From Acidimicrobiales bacterium (GTDB taxonomy: Bacteria; Actinomycetota; Acidimicrobiia; Acidimicrobiales; Aldehydirespiratoraceae): a DNA stretch of 64,000 nt. The translations under genes were made by a program, and so were the position numbers. Numbering within the stretch: the stretch's first letter is position 1; every line of letters starts with the position of its first letter. The notes under the pieces were generated by a model, which saw only the letters and a program-made list of their open reading frames with translations, was not told the origin of the DNA and did no database searches. The DNA lies in assembly GCA_029263175.1 (NCBI GenBank), contig JAJCXZ010000061.1, positions 19,678-83,677 of the forward strand. The letters are read 5' to 3'. Shown in pieces: positions 28,766 through 37,672 of the stretch.

Positions 28766-29154
28766 CAGAGTCCCAGGAACGCCGAGACCTGCTCCATCCG
28801 CAGCTCGACGCCGGATTCTTCGCCGGCTTCGGTCATCGCCGGGCGGGTCGACGTGTCGAGTTCCCACACCCACGCTTCGATCTCGTCGAGCCACTCCCCG
28901 TAGGCCAGTGCCTCGTTGATCCGCTTCAAGACGAATCGAGCTGCATCGACCGTCGCCATCGGAATATCGATGACACGCTCACTGGAGATGCGGTTGGGTG
29001 AATCGGCGACTTCAGGTGCGAGCTCCAACGCACGCTCGACGGCAACGTCGGCGAGAGCGTTGAGTTGCAGTGCCCCAGCTTCTTCCGCCGCCTTCTTCTT
29101 GCGGCGGCGCGCCTTCTTCCGTTCGGATTTAGAAAGCGCCTGGGGCTCGTCCAT
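28765..29154 (-). CDS. Hypothetical protein with basic N-terminus
   Basis: I do not recognise this 129-aa protein. It starts with a very basic stretch (SKSERKKARRRKKK, about 8-21) followed by predicted helices rich in Ala, Glu and Leu and an acidic C-terminal half (EWLDEIEAWVWELD). No cysteines or signal peptide are visible. It diverges from the purine nucleoside phosphorylase gene. The basic head could bind nucleic acid; this is only a guess. Confidence 0.6.
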   Translation of the reverse strand: MDEPQALSKSERKKARRRKKKAAEEAGALQLNALADVAVERALELAPEVADSPNRISSERVIDIPMATVDAARFVLKRINEALAYGEWLDEIEAWVWELDTSTRPAMTEAGEESGVELRMEQVSAFLGL

Positions 29155-29247
29155 GGACGAACGCTACCGGCCTCGACCACGGACCTTGGGCCCTTCTCGC
29201 CCTACGGTGCACTGAGAGACAGTGTCGATGACGCAAGGAGAAGCCGC

Positions 29248-30081
29248 ATGACCATCGAAGACCCCTACGAGCTTGCCGCACAAGCTGCCGCCGCGATCCG
29301 TTCGGCAACAGGCATCGACCGGCACGATGTCGCGCTCGTCCTCGGCTCGGGCTGGGCCGGCGCCGCTGATCGCCTCGGCGACGTGGCCGCCGACGTCGAG
29401 CTGTCCTCGATTCCCGGATTCCCGCCTCCGGCCGTGGCCGGCCACCGCAACCTGCTTCGCTCGATCGACGCCGGTGGCCAGAAGCTCCTGGTGTTCGGCG
29501 GCAGATCACATCTCTACGAGGGCCACGACGCGGCGACGGTCGTGCACGGTGTGCGAACCGCAGCTGCGGCCGGCTGCGGCGCCGTGATCCTGACGAACGC
29601 TGCCGGTGGACTCAACCCCGCATGGCCGGTGGGTCAGCTGGTCTTGATTCAGGATCAGATCAACCTGTCCGGTCACTCCCCGATGGTCGGACCGCCGCCG
29701 CCCGAGGACCAACCCGGACGCTTCTGTGATCTGACCGAGGCGTACAGCAGCCGTTTGCGCCGGCTCGCCCACTCGGTGGATAGCCGCCTCGCCGACGGTG
29801 TCTATGCCGGCCTGATCGGCGGGAACTACGAGACGCCGGCCGAGATTCGGATGCTGGCGACCATGGGCGCCGACCTCGTCGGAATGTCCACGGTTCTGGA
29901 AGCAGTCGCTGCCCGTCATCTCGGCCTTGAGGTGCTGGGCATCTCGCTTGTCACCAATCTCGCGGCGGGGCTCTCCCCGGCACCACTCGCTCACACCGAG
30001 GTCCTGGAAGCGGCGAAGGAAGCCGAGACCCGGGTCGTCGACCTCATCCGCGGTGTGCTCGCCGGTTTGGCGCCCGAGTGA
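29248..30081 (+). CDS. punA: Purine-nucleoside phosphorylase (trimeric type)
   Basis: This 277-aa enzyme splits purine (deoxy)ribonucleosides with phosphate into base and (deoxy)ribose 1-phosphate. Key segments are LVLGSGWAG near 28-36 (phosphate loop), GRSHLYEG near 84-91, LTNAAGGLNP near 115-124, the purine-site GGNYETPAEIRML near 190-202 and MSTVLEAVAARHLG. AAGGAG lies before the ATG at 29248. Its stop overlaps the GTG of the mutase-aldolase gene (GTGA), so the next two enzymes of deoxynucleoside breakdown are translationally coupled to it. Confidence 0.92.
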   Translation: MTIEDPYELAAQAAAAIRSATGIDRHDVALVLGSGWAGAADRLGDVAADVELSSIPGFPPPAVAGHRNLLRSIDAGGQKLLVFGGRSHLYEGHDAATVVHGVRTAAAAGCGAVILTNAAGGLNPAWPVGQLVLIQDQINLSGHSPMVGPPPPEDQPGRFCDLTEAYSSRLRRLAHSVDSRLADGVYAGLIGGNYETPAEIRMLATMGADLVGMSTVLEAVAARHLGLEVLGISLVTNLAAGLSPAPLAHTEVLEAAKEAETRVVDLIRGVLAGLAPE

Positions 30082-32597
30082 CCACGCTCGACTACTCCGA
30101 TCCGAGGGCCATCGCCGAAGCATGGCTCGACGCCGATCCGGATCCACGCACACGCGCCGAGATCGCCGAGATGCTCGACGGCGACGCCCAGGTGCTCTCC
30201 GACCGGTTCGCGCGCCATCTCGACTTCGGCACCGCGGGGCTCCGCGGCCGCCTTGGTGCCGGCCCCAACCGAATGAACCGTGTCCTTGTCCGTCTTGTCG
30301 CTTCGGCCATCGCCGAGGAGCTCTCGGGCGAGACCGACCCGCACGTGGTCATCGGCTACGACGCCCGCCACGGCAGCCACCTGTTTGCGGTCGACACTGC
30401 GCGAGTCCTTCTTGCGCGCGGTGTCCGTTGCACGACACTCCCCTACGCCTTGCCGACGCCAGTGCTGTCGTTTGCCGTTCGCTCTCTCGACGCGTCGGCC
30501 GGGGTGATGGTCACCGCGAGCCACAACCCCCGCGACGACAACGGCTACAAGGTCTATTGGCGTGGCGGTGCCCTCCTCACCTCCCCGCTCGATCAGTCGA
30601 TCGCGGCCGCCATTCGGCGAACACCGTTCCTCCACGACTCGGATCTCGCCCCCGAGTCTGATCCGCGCCTCACTCCTGTCCCCGAGCAACTCGTCGCCGA
30701 CTACCTCGCCGCGATTGGGCGGGGACTCGACCCTTCCGGCAGCCGATCAGCCCGTGCCGTTCACACCGCCCTGCACGGTGTCGGCACCGAGATGGCCACG
30801 CGAGCATTCGCCGATGCCGGATTCCCCGCGCTGATCACAGTCGAGGACCAGGCCGAGCCCGATCCCGACTTCCCGACGACACCGTTCCCCAACCCTGAGG
30901 AGCCGGGCACCCTCGACCTGTTGCTCGCCCTCGGCGACTCCGTCGGCGCGGACGTCGCCCTCGCCAACGACCCCGATGCCGACCGGCTTGCTGTGGCAAT
31001 CCCCACGGCGATGGGTTGGCAGAACCTCACCGGCGACGACGTCGGCTGCCTGCTCGCTGATCATCTTCTGCGCCGACCCGCTGAGGATGACCGGACTCCG
31101 CTGGTGATCTCGACCACCGTGTCGTCTCGTCTCCTCGCGCGGATCGCCGCGTCGTATGGCGCCGACCACGCCGAAACCCTGACGGGCTTCAAGTGGATCA
31201 TGGCTGCCCGCGCCGCACACCCCGAGCACCGGTTTGTCTGCGGCTACGAGGAAGCGCTGGGCTACGCCGTCAACGATGTCGTGCCCGACAAGGACGGAGT
31301 CAGCGCCGCCTTGGTGATCGGCGAACTGGTCAGCGGTCTCAAAGACCAGGGTCTCACGCTTCTCGACCGACTCGATGAACTCCACGGCACGCACGGCGTT
31401 CACGCGACCGGACAGCGGGCGATTCGATTCGAGACGTCGACGGTGAGGGCCTCATCGCAGCGCCAAACCATGGATTGGCTGCGGGCGCATCCGCCGATCA
31501 CACTGGCCGGCGCCGACGTCCAGGCGGTGCGTGATCTCGCTGCCGGCGAGACCGGGCTTCCGCCGACCAATGGCCTGGTGCTCGAACTGGCCGATGCCAG
31601 GCTCGTGATCCGTCCGAGCGGGACCGAACCCAAGATGAAGATCTACGGCGAGGTGATCAGCGCCCCGACGACCGACGTTGCGACCGTGCGTGCTGAGGCC
31701 CGCGCAACACTTCGCCGGCTCCTGGATGCGGCAGTGAAACTCGTGACGTCCTTCGATCTCCCACCGACCGATCTCGACGAGGGGCCCGACCCTCGCCTCG
31801 GGGAAGTGTTCGCCCGACGATCGACGGGACGAGCGCGAGTCGATGATCTCTCCCTCATCGTTCGCTGTATCGACCTCACCACACTCGAAGGCAACGACAC
31901 GGCGGCGAAGGTACGGGCGTTGTGTGCCCAGGCCCGCCGACCCGACGTCTCCAACCCCACCGTCGGCCCTGTCGCTGCCGTGTGCGTCTACCCGGAGCTC
32001 ATCTCACTCGTGGCCGAGCTGACCAGCGGCACCACGATCGCCGCGGCCAGCGTGGCCGGCGCCTTCCCCACCGGGCTCTCCGCGTTGGACGTGCGACTCG
32101 CCGATATCGAGAGTGCAGTCCTCAGCGGCGCCGACGAGGTCGACATCGTGCTGAACCGGTCGGCCATGTTGCAGGGCCACGTCGAGCAGGTCGCTCACGA
32201 GCTCGAAGCGTCGCGGGCTGCGGCGGGCGACGCTCATCTCAAGGTGATCCTCGAGGTCGGCGAGCTCGACGGTGCGCAGATCAGCGCGGCGGCTCGGCTC
32301 GCCATGGATGCCGGCGCCGATTTCATCAAGACGTCGACCGGCAAGTCAGCGGTGAGTGCAACTCCGGACGCTGTGTGGCTGATGGCCGAGGCCATCAGGA
32401 GCTACGCCGACGAGACGGGCCGCAAGGTCGGACTCAAGATCGCCGGCGGAGTTCGTAGCGCCGACGATGCACTTGCGTACCTCAGCATCGTTCGCGAGAT
32501 CCTCGGCGACGCATGGTTGACGCCGGACCTCTTCCGCTTCGGTGCATCCAGCCTGCTCGACGCGGTTGTTGCCGAGCTCGACACCGCGCGGACCTGA
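30078..32597 (+). CDS. Bifunctional phosphopentomutase-type phosphohexomutase / deoxyribose-phosphate aldolase fusion
   Basis: This 839-aa fusion has residues 1 to about 560 as an alpha-D-phosphohexomutase of the PGM2/phosphopentomutase type: catalytic TASHN (Ser148), metal loop DPDADR, sugar loop GYEEALGY and phosphate loop RPSGTEPKMK. Residues from about 575 to 835 are DeoC: GADEVDIVLN (Asp689), FIKTSTGK with Schiff-base Lys751, GLKIAGG with Lys787, and RFGASSLL, all matching E. coli DERA. Both halves appear intact. Downstream of PNP it would turn deoxyribose 1-phosphate into deoxyribose 5-phosphate and then acetaldehyde plus glyceraldehyde 3-phosphate. The start GTG overlaps the PNP stop. 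Confidence 0.92.
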   Translation: MTTLDYSDPRAIAEAWLDADPDPRTRAEIAEMLDGDAQVLSDRFARHLDFGTAGLRGRLGAGPNRMNRVLVRLVASAIAEELSGETDPHVVIGYDARHGSHLFAVDTARVLLARGVRCTTLPYALPTPVLSFAVRSLDASAGVMVTASHNPRDDNGYKVYWRGGALLTSPLDQSIAAAIRRTPFLHDSDLAPESDPRLTPVPEQLVADYLAAIGRGLDPSGSRSARAVHTALHGVGTEMATRAFADAGFPALITVEDQAEPDPDFPTTPFPNPEEPGTLDLLLALGDSVGADVALANDPDADRLAVAIPTAMGWQNLTGDDVGCLLADHLLRRPAEDDRTPLVISTTVSSRLLARIAASYGADHAETLTGFKWIMAARAAHPEHRFVCGYEEALGYAVNDVVPDKDGVSAALVIGELVSGLKDQGLTLLDRLDELHGTHGVHATGQRAIRFETSTVRASSQRQTMDWLRAHPPITLAGADVQAVRDLAAGETGLPPTNGLVLELADARLVIRPSGTEPKMKIYGEVISAPTTDVATVRAEARATLRRLLDAAVKLVTSFDLPPTDLDEGPDPRLGEVFARRSTGRARVDDLSLIVRCIDLTTLEGNDTAAKVRALCAQARRPDVSNPTVGPVAAVCVYPELISLVAELTSGTTIAAASVAGAFPTGLSALDVRLADIESAVLSGADEVDIVLNRSAMLQGHVEQVAHELEASRAAAGDAHLKVILEVGELDGAQISAAARLAMDAGADFIKTSTGKSAVSATPDAVWLMAEAIRSYADETGRKVGLKIAGGVRSADDALAYLSIVREILGDAWLTPDLFRFGASSLLDAVVAELDTART

Positions 32598-32615
32598 CCG
32601 CCCGGCACCGTCCGC

Positions 32616-33101
32616 TCAGGCCTTCAGCCGGGCGACCTCGCCGAGAACGTGTTTACGGTGGTGCTCGAACACCATCATCGTCTGCTCGTCGACCACCCCG
32701 TCGAACCCCGCGATGTGATCGAGTACGAGCGTCCGCAACTCAGCAATCCCCGGCACGCTCACGTGGACGAGCAGGTCGTAGGGGCCGGTGAGCAACGTGA
32801 CGGCTACGACCGGTTCGAGCTCCCACAAGCTCTCGACGAAGTTCCCCACGAGGTCTCCCGTCTTTGGCGACAGGCGCACCGAAATCAACGCCTCGATGTC
32901 TCGACCGAGCGCCGCTGGGTCCACTTCGGCGTGATAGCCGCGGATCGCGCCACTCGCCTCGAGTTCGCGAACCCGGGCCAAGGTGGTGGACGGCGCGAGA
33001 CCGACGGCCGCAGCCAACGCCTTGTTCGAACGCCGCGCATCTGACTGAAGTTCAGCCAACAAACGTCGATCAACCTCGTCGATATTCGTCATCTCGCTCA
33101 T
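32616..33101 (-). CDS. Lrp/AsnC-family transcriptional regulator
   Basis: This 161-aa regulator has an N-terminal HTH (DRRLLAELQSDARRSNKALAAAVGLAPSTTLARVRELE) and a RAM/ligand domain at about 65-150 (ALISVRLSP, LLTGPYDLLVHV). It probably senses an amino acid or 2-oxo acid. It diverges across 60 bp from the indolepyruvate ferredoxin oxidoreductase gene and is a good candidate to regulate it. The start is ATG 33101 (MSEM) or 33092 (MTNI). Confidence 0.88.
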   Translation of the reverse strand: MSEMTNIDEVDRRLLAELQSDARRSNKALAAAVGLAPSTTLARVRELEASGAIRGYHAEVDPAALGRDIEALISVRLSPKTGDLVGNFVESLWELEPVVAVTLLTGPYDLLVHVSVPGIAELRTLVLDHIAGFDGVVDEQTMMVFEHHRKHVLGEVARLKA

Positions 33102-33110
33102 TTCCGCATC

Positions 33111-33148
33111 ATATCTTCGGAGTGGTTGCTGATCGAACGTATCTTCAG
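33111..33148. promoter_or_regulatory. Direct repeats in the Lrp-IOR divergent promoter
   Basis: ATATCTTCGG (33111-33120) and GTATCTTCAG (33139-33148) are 8/10 identical and spaced 28 bp apart within the 60-bp gap between the Lrp gene and the oxidoreductase gene. They are candidate Lrp sites; the evidence is weak. Confidence 0.3.
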
Positions 33149-33161
33149 CCAATATCGATGA

Positions 33162-36100
33162 ATGACCGACATCACCGACTACCGCCTCGAGGATCGCTAC
33201 GACGCTGACACCGGGCGTGTCCTTCTCACCGGAATCCAAGCGCTGACTCGCATTCCCGTCGATCAGCTTCGAAACGACCGTCGCCACGGGCTCAACACCG
33301 CGGCCCTCCTCTCCGGCTATCCCGGCTCACCGCTCGGCGGACTCGACCTCGAGATCGCCCGAGCGGTACGACAGGTCAAGGACCTTCCGATCGTTCACCA
33401 GCCCGCCGTCAACGAAGAACTCGCCGCGAGCGCGGTGATGGGATCGCAGCTCGCCTCCACCCGACCCGACGCACGCTACGACGGCGTCGTCGGCATCTGG
33501 TACGGCAAAGCCCCGGGACTCGACCGCGCCACCGATGCCCTCCGCCATGGCGTGTTCGCCGGTTCCTCCCCGAAGGGCGGCGCCCTCGCCGTGGTGGGCG
33601 ACGACCCGATGGCGAAGTCATCGACCATGCCGTCATCGTCGGATGCGGCACTCGTCGACCTCCACATGCCGATCCTCTATCCCGGCACCTCCGCTGAGTG
33701 CCTCGAGCTCGGACTTCACGGTGTCGCCATGAGCCGAGCATCTGGCCTGTGGTCGTCACTCAAGGTCGTCACTCCGGTGGCTGACGGTTCGGGCACCGTC
33801 GACCTTCCCGTCTTGGAGCGGCAGCCCGTGATGCCCACGATTGAGATCAACGGCACCCAGTGGGCGAGTCGACCCAACGCCGTCTTCCTGGGCCCTCGCA
33901 TGGTGGAGGTCGAGCGAGAGTTCCGCGAGGTCCGGCTCGAACTTGCGCATCAGTACGGCGTGCAGAACAACCTGAATCGTGTGACCGTCGACTCGCCGGA
34001 CGCGTGGATTGGCCTGGTCGCCACCGGCTTCACATACCACCAGCTCCTGGAGGCACTGCGGCGGCTCGGCCTGCCGGATGAGGCGTCCATCGGGGAAGCC
34101 GGCATTCGTCTTCTCCATCTTCGGATGCCCGTCCCGTTCGACCGAGACCGCATCCGAGACTTCGCTCGTGGTCTCGATCAGGTGCTGGTGATCGAGGAGA
34201 AGAACCCGACCCTGGAATGGCTCATCAAGGATGCGCTCTATGCGATGTCAGAGCGCCCCGTGGTCCTCGGCAAGACCAACGAGGACGACTCGGCGTTGAT
34301 GCCGAGCTTCGGTCGACTCGACGCCGACACGATTGTGACCCCTCTGCGATCTCGCCTCTCGACCCGGCTCGAAACCCGCCTCAAGCCGCTGGAGCAGGCT
34401 GCACCGAAGGCCCCACGCGAACGGATTCCGCTCACCGTGAATCGCACTCCGTTCTTCTGTTCCGGGTGCCCTCACAACTGGGGGACGAAGGTTCCCGAGG
34501 GCATGCTGGTCGGTGCCGGCACGGGCTGTCATGGCATGTCCCTGCTGATGGACGCGGAGCGAGTGGGCGAAACCATCGGCATCACCGCGATGGGCAACGA
34601 AGGCGCGCACTGGATCGGGATGAGTCCTTTTGTCGACACACCCCACATCGTGCAGAACTTCGGCGACGGCACGTACTTCCACTCCGGCCAGCTTGCGGTG
34701 CAGGCGGCGATCGGAGCCGGGGCGAACATCACGTTCAAGATTCTCTACAACGACACGGTTGCCATGACGGGCGGGCAGGAGGCCTCCTTCCGAGTCGGCG
34801 TTCCCGAACTCGTGCGCATCCTCGACGCCCAGGGCGTCGCTCGAGTGCTGATCACCACCGACGAGCTCGACGGCTACGAGCGCAACGGGCTGCCCCCGGG
34901 CTGCGAAGTCTGGGATCGGACTCGCATCCTGGAGGCCCAGGAGGTGCTCAGCACCGTTCCTGGAGTCACCGTACTCATCAACCACCAGCCCTGTGCCGCG
35001 GAGCTGCGGCGAGACCGCAAGCGGGGCCGAATCGAACGACCCCGCACCCGAATCGTGATCAACCATCGCATCTGTGAGGGGTGCGGTGACTGCGGAGACA
35101 AGAGCAACTGCCTGTCGGTCCAGCCGACCCAGACCGCACTCGGCCGCAAGACACAAATCGATCAGGCGACATGCAACTTCGACTACTCGTGTGTGGAGGG
35201 TGACTGCCCCGCGTTCATGAAGGTGGTCGTCAGCGACACGCACGCCGGGAGCGCAGAGCCGCCGCCGCTCGACGAGCTACCTCAGCCGACGCCGCGCACG
35301 GATCTCGGCGATCGCGTGGCCATTCGACTGGCCGGGATCGGAGGTACCGGCGTGGTCACCGTGGCCCAGGTGCTGTCGACCGCCGCCATGTTCGATGGTT
35401 GGGATGTGAACGGGCTCGACCAGACAGGTCTCTCCCAGAAGGCGGGGCCGGTCGTCTCCGATGTCGTCCTGACTCGCGCCGGCATCCCCACTTCCAATCT
35501 CGTGGGCGCCGGTGAAGCGGACACTGTTCTCGCCTTCGATGCCCTGGTCGCTGCCGGCGACGGAGCTGTCGCCGCGGTGGGCGAACGAACCCGGCTGATC
35601 GGCTCGTCGGCTGAGGTTCCCACCGGAGCGATGATCAGCTCCCCCGAGATCGGCTACCCCGAACTCGATCAGGTGCTCGGGCGGATGCCCTCGTCCGAAC
35701 CAGGGCTCTGGATGGATGCCGTCGGTCTCACCGAGGCTCTCCTCGGCGACGCAGCCCCGGCAAACATCTTGATGCTCGGCGTCGCCGTGCAATCCGGTGC
35801 CATCCCCGTCTCTCCAGCAGCAATCGAGCGAGCCATCGATCTGAACGGCGTGGCCGTCGCCGCAAACCTTGCCGCGTTTGGCTGGGGACGCCGCTGGGCA
35901 GTCGATCCGGACGGAGTCTCCGCCGCGCTCGTCGAACGCAACGATGCCGGCCTACGCGTTGTGGTTCCGGCATTGCCTGAGGCGCTGGCCCGACGCGTCG
36001 AGGCATTGGGCGACGACGACCTTCGAGCCGACGTCGCGCTACGGGCTGCGGATCTCGTCGGCTACCAAGGCTCCGCCTACGCGGAGCGCTACCTCGACGT

Positions 36101-36620
36101 GGTCGAACCAGTCGCTCGAACGAAGGGCGCCGACGGCCTTGCTGCCGCGGTTGCTCGATCCCTCCACAAGCTGATGGCGTACAAGGACGAATATGAAGTG
36201 GCCCGGTTGATCGTCGGACCCGAGGCGAAGGAGGCGGCCGAGTCCGTCGGCGGTTCTGGCGCCAAGCCAGTCGCCATGTTGCACCCCCCTGCGCTTCGCC
36301 GATTCCGAAGCAAGAAGATGGCGTTCGGTCCCGCAACACGACCAGTCCTTCGAGCTCTCGCCGCGAGTCGGGGCCTGCGCGGTACGAGGTTCGACCCGTT
36401 CGGCCGGTCGACGCTTCGTCGGCTCGAGCGCGAGCTGATCACCGAATACATCTCCACAGTCGAGACATTGCTGTCGAATCTCCGGCCGCACAATCTGGAC
36501 GACGCGGTGGCGATCGCCGAGCTACCGGATCAGATCCGGGGCTACGAAGACCTCAAACTGCGCCGGATCGACGACTACCGGGCAAGTTTGGCCAGCGCGA
36601 TGGCGAATCGCTCGACCTGA
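33162..36620 (+). CDS. Indolepyruvate ferredoxin oxidoreductase family protein (fused large enzyme)
   Basis: This 1152-aa thiamine-diphosphate, Fe-S enzyme oxidatively decarboxylates aryl- or branched-chain 2-oxo acids to acyl-CoA. The N-terminal part carries SGYPGSPLGGLD, a PNAVFLGP middle region and a TPP domain with FFCSGCPHNWGTK and GNEGAHWIG. A ferredoxin-like region near 625-690 has ICEGCGDCGDKSNC and CNFDYSCVEGDCPAF. The gamma-like domain begins around 710 with RLAGIGGTGVVTVAQVL, and a C-terminal extension follows. This alpha-gamma fusion is common in aerobes. It overlaps the convergent aldolase-like gene by 46 bp. Confidence 0.9.
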   Translation: MTDITDYRLEDRYDADTGRVLLTGIQALTRIPVDQLRNDRRHGLNTAALLSGYPGSPLGGLDLEIARAVRQVKDLPIVHQPAVNEELAASAVMGSQLASTRPDARYDGVVGIWYGKAPGLDRATDALRHGVFAGSSPKGGALAVVGDDPMAKSSTMPSSSDAALVDLHMPILYPGTSAECLELGLHGVAMSRASGLWSSLKVVTPVADGSGTVDLPVLERQPVMPTIEINGTQWASRPNAVFLGPRMVEVEREFREVRLELAHQYGVQNNLNRVTVDSPDAWIGLVATGFTYHQLLEALRRLGLPDEASIGEAGIRLLHLRMPVPFDRDRIRDFARGLDQVLVIEEKNPTLEWLIKDALYAMSERPVVLGKTNEDDSALMPSFGRLDADTIVTPLRSRLSTRLETRLKPLEQAAPKAPRERIPLTVNRTPFFCSGCPHNWGTKVPEGMLVGAGTGCHGMSLLMDAERVGETIGITAMGNEGAHWIGMSPFVDTPHIVQNFGDGTYFHSGQLAVQAAIGAGANITFKILYNDTVAMTGGQEASFRVGVPELVRILDAQGVARVLITTDELDGYERNGLPPGCEVWDRTRILEAQEVLSTVPGVTVLINHQPCAAELRRDRKRGRIERPRTRIVINHRICEGCGDCGDKSNCLSVQPTQTALGRKTQIDQATCNFDYSCVEGDCPAFMKVVVSDTHAGSAEPPPLDELPQPTPRTDLGDRVAIRLAGIGGTGVVTVAQVLSTAAMFDGWDVNGLDQTGLSQKAGPVVSDVVLTRAGIPTSNLVGAGEADTVLAFDALVAAGDGAVAAVGERTRLIGSSAEVPTGAMISSPEIGYPELDQVLGRMPSSEPGLWMDAVGLTEALLGDAAPANILMLGVAVQSGAIPVSPAAIERAIDLNGVAVAANLAAFGWGRRWAVDPDGVSAALVERNDAGLRVVVPALPEALARRVEALGDDDLRADVALRAADLVGYQGSAYAERYLDVVEPVARTKGADGLAAAVARSLHKLMAYKDEYEVARLIVGPEAKEAAESVGGSGAKPVAMLHPPALRRFRSKKMAFGPATRPVLRALAASRGLRGTRFDPFGRSTLRRLERELITEYISTVETLLSNLRPHNLDDAVAIAELPDQIRGYEDLKLRRIDDYRASLASAMANRST

Positions 36621-37615
36621 CCCGGGTCCGTTGCCCATGAGGTGACCAGCCGGATGACGGACTGGTCACCGGGCCGTGGCTCCCACACATAGAAGGCGAA
36701 CTGCTCCTGCAATGCTTCGATGACCGGGTTGGGTAGCAACGCGAAGACCTGGTTGCTCTCGGTCTTGGCGGCCAGCTCGAAACCGGCGGCGGTAACTCCG
36801 GCGGCAAGGGCGCCCGCCGCCCCGTTGGCCTCGTTCGAAGCCCGCTCGAATAGCCCGTCGGTGAACAGCGTTTTGAACTGCAAACCGAGTGCTCGACCCT
36901 TCGCGAGTAGCGCTCCCCGCTGCTTGATGTGGAAGTCGAAGTCGTCAGCGAGGCTCTCGTTCGGCAGCACGATCGCTTCGCCAAAGAGGGTCCCGGCCTT
37001 TGTGCCGCCGATCCAGAACACATCGGCCAGAGCGCTCAGGTCGGCAAGAGTCAGCCCGCCGGCGCGATCTGACGCAAGGGCCACGCCGAGCCGGGCACCA
37101 TCGACCAGCAACAACAGGTCGTGGGTTCGACACACATCCCGTAGAGCCACCATCTCGTCGCGGGTGTAGACGGTGCCGAACTCGGTCGCGTTCGAGACAT
37201 AGACGAGGCGGGGTCGGGCCATGTGCGGGAACTGTCCGTTGGCCGCGACAGCGGCATCGACGTCGGCAGGAGTCAGCTTCCCATCGGCCGACGGCATGGT
37301 GATGATCTTGTGCCCCGTGGCTTCGATGGCTCCGGTCTCTCGCATGACCATGTGGCCGGAGGCGGCCGAGATGACCGCTTCGTGCGAACGCAGGACAGCT
37401 GAGCAGATGATGAGGTTCGCCAGGGTTCCCCCACCGACGAAGTAGACCGGCACCTCCGGGCGACCGCATTCGTGGGCGATGAGCCTGCGAGCCTCCATCG
37501 AGTACTCGTCGTTGCCGTATGCCGTCTGCTGAGACAGGTTGGTCTCGCTGAGTGCGGCCAGGATCTCCGGGTGACAGCCTTCGCTGTAGTCGTCGAGGAA
37601 GCTGTAGATCGTCAT
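36575..37615 (-). CDS. Threonine aldolase / beta-eliminating lyase family protein
   Basis: This 346-aa fold-type I PLP enzyme resembles low-specificity L-threonine aldolase. YFVGGGTLANLI near 58-69 binds the cofactor phosphate, LLLLVDGARLG near 165-175 has the PLP aspartate, and WIGGTKAGTLFGEA near 196-209 carries the Schiff-base lysine. It would cleave threonine or allo-threonine to glycine and acetaldehyde. Its 3' end overlaps the convergent oxidoreductase gene by 46 bp, a long overlap but both C-termini look natural. Confidence 0.85.
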   Translation of the reverse strand: MTIYSFLDDYSEGCHPEILAALSETNLSQQTAYGNDEYSMEARRLIAHECGRPEVPVYFVGGGTLANLIICSAVLRSHEAVISAASGHMVMRETGAIEATGHKIITMPSADGKLTPADVDAAVAANGQFPHMARPRLVYVSNATEFGTVYTRDEMVALRDVCRTHDLLLLVDGARLGVALASDRAGGLTLADLSALADVFWIGGTKAGTLFGEAIVLPNESLADDFDFHIKQRGALLAKGRALGLQFKTLFTDGLFERASNEANGAAGALAAGVTAAGFELAAKTESNQVFALLPNPVIEALQEQFAFYVWEPRPGDQSVIRLVTSWATDPGQVERFAIALAKLAR

Positions 37616-37672
37616 GATTCGAGAAACCTACGTGCTCGACTACGAGCGCTCAATGTGGCCTTGATTTCGCCC

